A DNA stretch of 64,000 bases from Branchiostoma floridae (lineage: Eukaryota > Chordata > Leptocardii > Amphioxiformes > Branchiostomatidae). The DNA lies in the NCBI RefSeq assembly GCF_000003815.2, contig NC_049989.1:12839549-12903548 (forward strand), written 5' to 3'. Positions 47,501 to 64,000 of the stretch are shown here, piece by piece. The notes beneath the pieces are model-generated. The model did no database searches and was not told the DNA's origin. It saw nothing but the letters and a program-made list of their open reading frames with translations. A program made the position numbers and the translations under genes. Positions within the stretch are counted from its first letter, which is position 1. Each line of letters starts with the position of its first letter.

Positions 47501-50500
47501 TGTCAGTTACCATACACGCCTCTATGCGTCGCTGTGTTCTTGATCGCCGTATCTGAAATAACTACGGTGCACCTTTCGAATTCTATGCCCGGTACGTCCC
47601 AATAGCGTACTTACCCAAGGGTGAATGTACAGTACAGTTGGACAAAATCACTCACACAGATCTTTCTTTAAAAGGTATGAGCTACACAGATCTTTCATAG
47701 AAATTTCCTCCCATATTACAGTAGACTGCCACATTGACCTACCCATTGACCACCGCAATCTTTATTCTAAACATAACATCGTAATGGCAGTCAAAATCCG
47801 ACGCAAACTGGTCGATTTCGGCACAAAATCGCACTAGTTATCATCAAAAATCGATGAAAACCTCAATTTTGAAAATGATGCGGTCGTTAAGGGGCCCAAT
47901 TTGGGCCGGTCGCGGTCGCGTTGGTCAGGTGGTCGTTGAGAAAAGGTCGCTTAATGCTTACGTCAATAGGAAAAAAAATCGGGACCGAGAAAAAGCGGTC
48001 GAAATGGCCAGGTGGTCGCTGAGAAGAGGTGGTCGCTCGGGCAGGTTTGACTGTATATGTATGTATCTTTTGTGTGTCTATGGGTTTTTAACCTGAAATA
48101 AAGAATAAAGAAAGGGGTGTGGAGAATTAACAAGCGCTTGAACCCCACTGTTATACACTACTCCCTCTTTTCTTTTTTAGATTCGTCCTAGAATATCCAA
48201 GTTTGACATCCCTTTGCAGTAGGGGTATGGTGTGCCAGTTAGTACAAAACCATTTTTTTTCTGAATGGACCAGTCCGGAAAAACTGGACCTGAAAAAATT
48301 TGATGAACCGGACCCATTGGAAAAGGAAGAGATCATACGATCAGGCAGTCCCATGTTTTGGGCTAAACAAGAGCAAAGTAGAGTAGAATCTATAGTAGTC
48401 ATTTCTACCAAGTTTTGCAGTCAATTGTACATAGGCAGTTAGCCTTGTAGGATTTTAAAACGCCAATGGGAGTTTCCACAAAACAGATTTCTTTGTAGCG
48501 AAATGGACTGACTATTGCTTTGAGTATCGTCCATTCACATGTTTTCACATACTGAATCAGGTCCAGGTTCAGGTCCGGACCTGGACCTGATCCTCTGGAC
48601 CTGAACCGGACCTGGACCTGAAATTTCTGTAGTGACTGTACTACGCGCCCCTCTGGTTGTTTCACTGGTTCCCACACCGGCCCTGTGAGTAACAGGCTAG
48701 AGATGTGCCACATAGTGAGTAATAGGCTAGCGGATGTGCCACACTAGACTGTGCGTAACAGGCTAGAGATGTGCCACACAGGGATATCGAACTCTGAGAT
48801 TCGAGGACGAATCTTAAAAAGAAAAGGGTACAGTAACCGCCTATCATCCTTGCCAAGGAGCTCTGAGCTTTTGTGGCGACACCGGTAGCGTGCTTGATTT
48901 GTAATCTGCATGCCGACCCAGGTTCGATCCCGGGTGTCGACATGTTTGTTTCTTTCTGTTCTTACTTGCCCCTCTGAATTTCTACATATCCTCTACAATA
49001 TTGTAAAATTAGGGACCGTACGGCATTTAGCGAGGGGGGAGGGCCGGTCGCCAGGGGGGGGAGGGCCAAGCAAAAAAATATTTTGCCAGGGGGAGGGCCT
49101 AGCAAAAATGTTTTGAGTTGGGGGGAGGGCCAAGCAAAAAAAATATAGCTTGGTCTGCCAGCAAAATATGTCCCTTAAAATCCAAGAAACGGCGTTTCAG
49201 AGGGTCAATATTTCAAAATTTTTCTGGACCTCTGCAAGGGATCGCCCGAGGTTGGCGCTCGGGACACAGTGAAAATGCGAAAGGGAGGGGGCGGGGCTTA
49301 TACATCGCCCTCGAAAACCTTCTTCACGTACAGAAATGTTATTAAACTCTAGAGTAGTCTGCCAGCAAAATTTACCCGTCTTATTGCCCTCAAAATGTAA
49401 GAAATGGCGTTTCAGAGCTCAAGGGTAAATATTTGCAAATTTCCCTGGATCCCTTTTGACGTGACCGGCCTCCCGCCTTTCGTGGCCGACATCGTGATAA
49501 TGTGTTCGAGGGGATTTAATTTTGTATTTCTAAATTGAAATGCCATTAAAGTTAGCTTTGTTTGTCAGCAAAATATCTCCTCAAACTGAAGGAAATAGCT
49601 TTTAAGAGGGTCAAGATTTCAAAATTCTCCCGGACCTACCTTGCGATTCTTCGTGCCTTTGGCGCCGAACATGGTGTTCGGAACGTCGTTCTCAAAAACT
49701 TGAAACCCTCGTATTTTTTTTTCATAGAAATGTCGTCTAACCAGCAAATTTTCCCATAAAAAAGCAATGCAGGAAATCGTGGCAAAAAAAGCGTGGCATT
49801 TCTAAAAGATCTCCTGCAAGTCTGCGTCCTCATGCCCGCCGGCGGCTAGAGAGAGAGGTCTACCCCGCCCCGCCGGCGTCACGCGTCGGCGCCCCCCTCC
49901 CCACTACAGTTTTGGTTAGTCGAATCGTGCCGTCGTTTTGGTTTTCATTTTTTTTCCCGATTTACCGTAAGTTAATACCACCACAGAACCAAGAAAAAGT
50001 CCAAAATATATGTAAATTGAAAATAGGTTCCGTCAAGCCGCTCAGGCTCGCGAGCGGGGCGCGCTCCGCGTCGTGGCGCAAATCTACTAGAAATCCAGAT
50101 ACAAATGCTTTTTAGGTGTTGTTTTAATATCATAACAATGAAATAACTTCTATAAAGCAAATATTTATGCCTCTATGAAGCAGATATTTATCCCTCTATT
50201 TAGCAGATATTTTGAGCCATTCTGTTTTCCTTTTTTTACTAGGGGTGAGAGATCTGCTTCTCGATGAATCATGACAAAGTATGACGCAAAGCACATTTCC
50301 AAATGGGAGCGCAGTGTTTTATTGGCGTCTTGAATATTTTTTTTCAAAGTTGATAGGAGGGGGGAGGGCCAAGCAAAAATATTTTGTCTTCGGGGGAGGG
50401 CCTTGCAAAAAAAATTTTACCTGGGGGGAGGGCCAGGCAAAAAATGTTTGACCCGACCCTCTGGCGACCGGCCCTCCCCCCTCACTAAACGCCGTACGGT

Positions 50501-50912
50501 CCCTTAGCAAATAAGATTTGGGGAGGGGGCTATGCTTTCACAGATCTGCATTTAATATCAGTACATAATAACCAGACTCTAGAGTTACTACATGTACAAA
50601 CAAAAATCCACAGCAATGACAAGTCAAAATCAGGTGACAGTCGTTACTAGAAAAGTAGAAATCCTTCTTTAAAAAATCTGTGATTGCATAACACCCGTAT
50701 ACCCGGAACCCTAAGATCGATTTTTTTTTTCAAAAGTTTGTAGTGTGTTACGGACATAACGTTTGGTGTTAGCACTTAGTTGTGATCCTAGAACAGCCTA
50801 CAGAGGTATAGCTACACCCAAACTATTTCTTTATGTGGATATTAGAAGGATAAAGTGACATTTTAACCGAAAATTACCTGTTTTCCATACATTCTGCCAA
50901 ACATTCCGCCAT
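34257..50912 (-). CDS. RNF25: RNF25 (AO7) RWD-RING E3 ubiquitin ligase, ten coding exons
   Basis: RING E3 ligase. RNF25 family members act with UBE2D/E-class E2s, have been linked to NF-kB and, with RNF14, to clearance of stalled translation factors on ribosomes. Exons on the minus strand: 50912-50878, 47012-46941, 46224-46122, 44906-44839, 44529-44460, 43928-43857, 42870-42727, 42187-42107, 36094-35963, 35558-34257; every junction is GT-AG and the frame stays open for 692 codons. Residues about 12-116 form an RWD domain (ESIYLDEL, NPRGLS). The RING-H2 ligands are C132, C135, C150, H152, H155, C158, C191, C194, with a long 32-residue gap before the last pair. The family block GGIIDIEAEKNKFF lies in exon 9. 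The tail is much longer than in vertebrates (human about 459 residues), charged, low-complexity, and ends with two PPPGF motifs. It starts 897 bases from CRK, head to head. Confidence 0.93.
35963..36094 (-). CDS. RNF25: RNF25 exon 9 (GGIIDIEAE block)
   Basis: Acceptor GCATTAG, donor TTAGAG|gtaagt. Encodes DEYKPDKAMMRWQADMARVY then a Lys/Gln stretch and GGIIDIEAEKNKFF, the conserved helix block that follows the RING in RNF25 proteins. Confidence 0.92.
36129..36945. mobile_element. Longer relative of the Tc1/pogo-like MITE
   Basis: Left end GTGGAAGCCGCTTAATTGC, right end inverse ending CCACTG then TA. GTGCAATTA and CCGTGCAA motifs recur inside in both directions. Starts 35 bases upstream of RNF25 exon 9's acceptor, so it is very close to a functional splice site. 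Confidence 0.65.
38739..39771. mobile_element. hAT-like non-autonomous transposon carrying a RecQ fragment
   Basis: Ends are inverted repeats of about 53 bases, nearly identical, beginning TAGTCTCCAAGCAGACC. The 8 bases GTTTTTCT occur immediately outside both ends (38731-38738 and 39772-39779), a perfect target duplication of the size made by hAT and P-type transposases. No transposase is present. It lies in the long RNF25 intron. The interior contains RecQ-like coding sequence on the plus strand and a small hairpin around ACAGGGTGG at 39598-39650. Confidence 0.85.
38970..39164 (+). pseudogene. RecQ-family helicase N-terminal fragment
   Basis: The reading frame holds a RecQ-like stretch: VFRDVWGFEPKKAQLDSIL (motif 0 with its Gln), GKDVFV, then ATGQGKSLCYQ, the Walker A segment at about 39120-39149. 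RecQ enzymes usually continue with a proline/leucine strand; here the frame stops 4 codons after CYQ, and no motif Ia, DEAH box or later motif is visible before the transposon end. It is therefore a captured piece, not an enzyme. The family call rests on the Walker A and motif 0 pattern; another SF2 helicase is less likely. Confidence 0.65.
42107..42187 (-). CDS. RNF25: RNF25 exon 8 (last RING cysteines)
   Basis: Acceptor CCGTAG, donor AATGAG|gtagga. Encodes VVCPMCREPINYDLDGL, giving the last zinc pair C191 and C194. The intron after it (42106-36095) is the gene's longest and holds the RecQ-bearing transposon. Confidence 0.93.
42727..42870 (-). CDS. RNF25: RNF25 exon 7 (RING core)
   Basis: Acceptor TTTTCAG, donor AACGAG|gtaagg. 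Encodes TECYHYFHCHCLGRYIQH with ligands C150, H152, H155 and C158, followed by an acidic, proline-containing insert. Confidence 0.93.
42993..43336. mobile_element. CAGGGCTCGAAAT fold-back element, copy 1
   Basis: Ends CAGGGCTCGAAAT and ATTTCGAGCCCTG; TGGCATA is found just inside or outside both borders as a probable target duplication. Inside are GGTGCACCCA runs in both orientations. Non-coding; in RNF25 intron 6. Confidence 0.75.
43652..43825. mobile_element. Tc1/pogo-like MITE
   Basis: Ends CAGTAAAAGCCAGTTAATTG and inverse CAATTAAGCGGCTTCTACTG, with TA on both sides (43650-43651, 43826-43827). 174 bases in RNF25 intron 6. Confidence 0.75.
43857..43928 (-). CDS. RNF25: RNF25 exon 6 (first RING cysteines)
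   Basis: Acceptor CTTTTAG, donor TTCAAT|gtgagt. Encodes FAKDSLTHNNLPSCECAICL, with the first zinc pair C132 and C135. Confidence 0.92.
44041..44382. mobile_element. Probable hAT-type fold-back element
   Basis: Begins CAGGGTTGGATAA, ends TTGTCCACCCCTG, with CTTGTCCTATCGGGCAAG and its inverse inside. TCACA on both flanks. In RNF25 intron 5. Confidence 0.5.
44460..44529 (-). CDS. RNF25: RNF25 exon 5 (RWD C-terminal helix)
   Basis: Acceptor CCAACAG, donor ATAGAG|gtaagt. Encodes LYKSLQHLAQERQG then SMLYEIIE, the long last helix of the RWD domain. Confidence 0.9.
44839..44906 (-). CDS. RNF25: RNF25 exon 4 (RWD, NPRGLS)
   Basis: Acceptor GTACAAG, donor AACAG|gtgaga. Encodes YPQELPSLAIQNPRGLSELQ, carrying the YP-x-x-P and NPRG elements typical of RWD domains. 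Confidence 0.92.
45124..45461. mobile_element. CAGGGCTCGAAAT fold-back element, copy 2
   Basis: Same termini as 42993-43336, GTAAGG repeated at both flanks. The interior has CCTGCATATGCAGG and TGCAGGTA runs where the sister copies have GGTGCACCC. In RNF25 intron 3. Confidence 0.7.
45530..45980. repeat. TTCTTG-rich tandem repeat
   Basis: GCTTCCTCACAGAAAAT with TATCTTCC and GGAAGAAAAT occurs at about 45553 and 45724; GTCCACGGGGCAAGCAAA and GTCCATGGGGTAAGCAAA occur at about 45625 and 45965. Non-coding, in RNF25 intron 3. Confidence 0.5.
46122..46224 (-). CDS. RNF25: RNF25 exon 3 (RWD)
   Basis: Acceptor TTGCAG, donor AGAGAG|gtaagc. Encodes SGSPSRVEITIHPATADNVE and on to ITLPRE, RWD beta strands. 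Confidence 0.9.
46639..46843. mobile_element. Short MITE of the TCTCCAAGCAGA family
   Basis: Inverted ends TACTCTCCAAGC with AGAGGTTAGG, and AAATGGGGT directly repeated outside (46630-46638, 46844-46852). The end sequence resembles that of the 38739-39771 element, so the two probably use the same transposase. The interior includes AT-rich inverted halves. It lies in RNF25 intron 2. Confidence 0.75.
46941..47012 (-). CDS. RNF25: RNF25 exon 2 (RWD start)
   Basis: Acceptor TCCGTAG, donor GGACAG|gtcagt. Encodes TLQVELEILESIYLDELLVE, the opening helix and strand of the RWD domain. Confidence 0.9.
47052..48117 (+). mobile_element. LINE 3' end, interrupted by a DNA transposon
   Basis: 47052-47212 and 48056-48117 together match 59541-59760 almost base for base, including the AATAAAG tail, and are split by the TA-target transposon 47213-48053. 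This copy has no reverse transcriptase sequence, consistent with 5' truncation. Confidence 0.8.
47213..48053. mobile_element. TA-target DNA transposon, non-autonomous, inserted in a LINE end
   Basis: Starts CAGTCAAACCTGCCC and ends with the inverse; TA flanks both ends (47211-47212, 48054-48055). The flanking DNA joined without it equals 59541-59760, an empty site, so the borders are certain. Subterminal regions repeat GGTCG and GGTGGTCG. In RNF25 intron 1. Confidence 0.9.
48868..48944 (+). repeat. tRNA-like sequence, probable tRNA relic or SINE head
   Basis: TGGCGAC pairs at six of seven positions with GTCGACA, and CCCAGGTTCGATCCCGGG forms a T-arm with a good B box. The D-arm is short and the anticodon arm does not pair cleanly, so a working tRNA is unlikely. 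Confidence 0.4.
49012..50503. mobile_element. Non-autonomous Harbinger-like transposon with internal tandem units
   Basis: Inverted ends of about 46 bases start GGGACCGTACGGC and include AGGGCCGGTCGCCAG; TTA is duplicated at 49009-49011 and 50504-50506, as for PIF/Harbinger elements. Next to each end are AAGCAAAAATATTTTG-type runs between GGGGGAGGGCC blocks. The middle has four degenerate units (about 49150, 49350, 49560, 49735) with CAGCAAAAT and GGCGTTTCAGAG. No transposase. It occupies RNF25 intron 1, close to the promoter. Confidence 0.75.
50878..50912 (-). CDS. RNF25: RNF25 coding exon 1
   Basis: The ATG (50910-50912) lies in CAAGATGGCGGA. Encodes MAECLAECMEN and donates two bases at AACAG|gtaatt. 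This start was chosen because it is in phase with exon 2 and gives the short N-terminus usual for the family. Confidence 0.75.
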
Positions 50913-60869
<9,957 letters not shown>

Positions 60870-62160
60870 AAAACACGGACAGTTAGTCAGAAACTAAATA
60901 TCAAAAGTAACTGCCACTCTCCTGACTAAGCGTCATGTATTTCTATTAGTAATCTACTGGTACGACTGAATTGAAAATTGCAGCAAATTTTGTATTAATA
61001 CATCAGTCATATAATTTTATTCATATCAATAATACTGTGAATTGCATCGATTTGCAGATAACTTGTACATATGTGCTATGTAAGCCTTTTCATGATTATT
61101 TCAAATACTGTAATATCTGATTCAAGAAAAATTGTAATATTCCACAGGTTACTTAATTCCATACCTTTATCTTATGTAAGATTGTATGAGAAAAGAGGTA
61201 ATATTTCTGTATAATTGGAATTATTATATATGCATTTTTTGCTACTATGAAGTATATAAAAATGTATTCTTGGGACACACTGAATATACTTGCAGTAGAA
61301 TATTTCTATAACCAGATACATTCATTTGTAATTTGAACTTGTCTGCTATGTAGACTTATGTAGTAGTACACGGTGCACTCTTCCAAGCTTGCAGGACACA
61401 GCACTAGACTGTAAGGAGTTTAGCTACCTCATATGCTGAGATTAAGATCTAGTTCTATACAGTCAGTAGTAAGTACAAAAGCCCAACAATAAGTAAAAAA
61501 ATAGTGATGTTTTCTTATTTTTTCCACTGCAGATTTCACAATCTTTGGAAGGTTTAGAAGTGAGAGATAGTTTTTTGGAAGACTGCAACTGGTTCCTGAC
61601 ATTAAAGTACCAAAATTAGTAAGCGTTTTTGCAGGTCCAATTCTGATCCCATGTTCTGGTATGCAGCACTAACTCTACCCCTCTCTTGTACACACGACGT
61701 ATGCATTCATAGCAGCGCGGCAAGTCTAGTTCAGTAGTGACTCTGACAATCAGACAATGATGAAGTACATTTGTGATTTGGAGTCATGGGAGAGGTCTCA
61801 CTCTATAGGAGAAATTCTTGGAGGCGGTACTCAAACCTTCACAGTTCTGACAGATTTGCTAAGCCCTTTCCACCCCTTGAATACTTCCCGACAGGACAAT
61901 GGGGGCTTCTATGCACTTCCATTTGTGTCACCTCTTGTTCTTTTCACATCCTGCCGACGGACGCCATTGTTGTGCTAATACGGAGTAATTTAATTAAACT
62001 CCGTGCCTGCCTTCCAATAGCGCTTGTGAAAGAGATGGCCAGGGGTCTCGAGAGGTCATAGTCAAATCTCTGGGATCTCGGTAAATTTGGCCGGGTTGAC
62101 AACTTTGCTGGGAAAATAACAGTATTTACTTCGGTTAGGACTCTAGGAGGTGTGATGGGC
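60870..62160. other. CRK 3' UTR and flank
   Basis: AT-rich, no splice-supported frame. The 3' UTR end is unknown; ATTAAA at 61601 is the only plausible poly(A) hexamer I noted. Confidence 0.5.
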
Positions 62161-62162
62161 TT

Positions 62163-62586
62163 AGGCCATGTTGATTTGATTATATGGATGACATCACACT
62201 GGAACCCCAAAACTGGTGCGAGCGTGCAAATAAAAAAAAGTTTGGCCAAAAAAAAACACTTGCCTTCTTTATGAAATTTAAGTGGTCAGGAATGTTAAGA
62301 AATGAGTGAACTCACAGAATATGGTACATACCAAACAATAGTCTTCATTTTGTTCTTTCACATCTTCACAATTCAAACCTTTAAAATGACCTTTTTGACA
62401 TCCTACAACGTTTATTTCATATTTGTTTTCCGACTTTTTTTTTTTGCAATCTGAGGCTTATATATGCTCATTTTGCAGCTGCTTTATATGATTTACAGTA
62501 TAGTTGAAAACTTTTTTTTTCTTTGGAAATGTCCAAAAATTGATACGCGTGCGGATGTCAACCATGTAATCAAATCAACATGGCCT
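62163..62586. mobile_element. AGGCCATGTTGATTTGATTA fold-back element
   Basis: About 34-base inverted ends including GGATGACATC. Interior is AT-rich with A and T runs; no coding capacity. Downstream of CRK. Confidence 0.75.
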
Positions 62587-63118
62587 TACTGGAACAAGAA
62601 TGTGGTCTACATTTCAATAGGGTAATGTTGGGCCTTTTGATTAGCATTCAAGGCCAATGCTGTATTCTGATAAGGTCAAAATTGGCAACACCAATTTTAT
62701 TTCTTGTTTCTTGAATTTTTTCAGAAAAAAAATTGGGATTTGTCGGTTACAAAAAAAAATTAATTTTTTTTTTTACAAAAAGTCAGGAGAGATCGAGGGC
62801 TTACTCAAGTTACACAACAGAAATAACAACATTTAGGGGGTCCTTGGAAGCAAAGTTTGAAGAAAATGATAAATGTACCGTTCAAAATAGGCATGTACAG
62901 CTACTGGAATTTGTGGCCCATAGTTAATTTGAGAAAATAGGCTATGAAATTTTGCCAACACATGGTGTGGCCATCAATTTGAAAAGTTTTTTTTTTTTTC
63001 AAATCAGAAAAAAATAGGTTTGGGAAAATCCGAAAAACAACAAATAAAATTGGTGTGGCCTTAGCATTCAAGACCAATGCTGTCTTCTGATAAGTTCAAA
63101 GTTACAGTACATGTAGTA

Positions 63119-63662
63119 AGGCCACAGCAAGTAAATTTTATGGATGACATTCTCTGCAGAGTGCAAAAATAGTGCGATAGGGCGGGAAAAAAAAACAAGA
63201 TGGGTGAAAAAAAACAAGATGTCTACATTTTCAAAAATAGATACCATAAAGTTGTGATGAATGTTGTTACAAGAATTAAAGGGACAAAACATGGTATTCA
63301 CAGGCAGCAAGGCATTCATTTCTGTATTCAAGACGTACTGGTGTGGTAAAAGTGACACTAGTGTGGTAGACTGGCATCACCAACAAAGTTGGTAACCACT
63401 ACACTCATGGCTTCCATATTGGTGTCACTTTTACAACTATCCAATAAGTTTCATTTCTACAACTACAATCCTGGGTACCTCGCAAGTGTCACTTGTACAA
63501 GTACAATTATTAGGCTACAACATAACATATATGCTTATTTTTGGTACGTCATCGTCATGTTGACCATCCCTGCAGAGGAAAAAAATCTTTTTTTTTTTCT
63601 GAAATCAGGCAAAAATTAATGCGCTCGCTGATGTCATCCATAAAATTTACTTGCTGTGGCCT
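63119..63662. mobile_element. AGGCCACAGCAAGTAAATTT fold-back element
   Basis: Inverted ends of about 33 bases including TTATGGATGACAT; the centre also has inverted GTGTGGTA / AGTGTCAC runs. Another, one-ended relative runs from about 63800 off the window end. Confidence 0.7.
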
Positions 63663-64000
63663 ATGACACAGTTCATGGATGTCTTTCACAAGATATACTT
63701 GTATAATAATTTATGTAAGCAACTTTGTTATACGAGTAAAAAAAAAGTCCCAAAATGAATTAAAAGTTGTACTTATTATTTTTTTAAGAGACTCAATGCC
63801 ACATTGATTTGATAATATGGATAACATATCTGGGAACACCAAAACTGATGCAAGCATGTAACGTTAAATATTTAAAAAAAAGTTTGGCAAAAAAGTTGCC
63901 TTCAAATTCAATTCATTTATAAACTCTAAGTGAAAGTTGTTCGAATGACTTAAGAGTTTTTCACATCTTTGACCTAGGAATTGACAATTCTATAACTTTT

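Noticed and set aside
48868-48944. Possible functional tRNA
   Set aside because: Acceptor and T-arm pair, but the anticodon arm does not, and the sequence sits among repeats.

Overview
This is a metazoan nuclear window: introns with GT-AG junctions, AT-rich intergenic DNA, a 537-base run of N and very many short inverted-repeat transposons. Gene content (a GPI-type carbonic anhydrase, an RNF25-type RWD-RING ligase, a CRK adaptor) together with tRNA-like SINEs, truncated LINEs and dense fold-back MITEs suggests an invertebrate deuterostome, most likely an amphioxus (Branchiostoma). The species is inference, not something I could test.

Layout. 1-4044: repeats upstream of the first visible exon, including a 490-base identical duplication and a ~115-base minisatellite. 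4045-25926 (+): an extracellular alpha-carbonic anhydrase, probably GPI-anchored, whose signal-peptide exon is not found and is probably upstream. It carries two homologous, same-phase versions of the exon that supplies the third zinc histidine (22529-22624 and 23717-23806). 25927-34256: intergenic repeats and an assembly gap (27033-27569). 34257-50912 (-): RNF25, ten coding exons, 692 codons. 50913-51809: a short head-to-head intergenic region. 51810-60869 (+): CRK, two coding exons, 270 codons, SH2-SH3-SH3. 60870-64000: 3' flank with fold-back transposons.

RNF25 and CRK are divergent with 897 bases between their start codons, so a shared promoter is likely; both start codons lie inside YY1-like CAAGATGGC motifs. 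The three genes belong to different processes (CO2/bicarbonate conversion at the cell surface, ubiquitin signalling linked to stalled ribosomes and NF-kB, tyrosine-kinase adaptor signalling), and I see no pathway link beyond the shared promoter region.

Best leads: (1) the duplicated active-site exon in the carbonic anhydrase, a candidate mutually exclusive splice pair; (2) two PPPGF motifs at the extreme C-terminus of RNF25, matching the ligand class of GYF domains; (3) a hAT-like transposon with perfect 8-base target duplications carrying a RecQ-helicase fragment inside an RNF25 intron; (4) a transposon whose insertion site is proved by a paralogous empty site 12 kb away. No rRNA, CRISPR array or prokaryotic-type system was seen.
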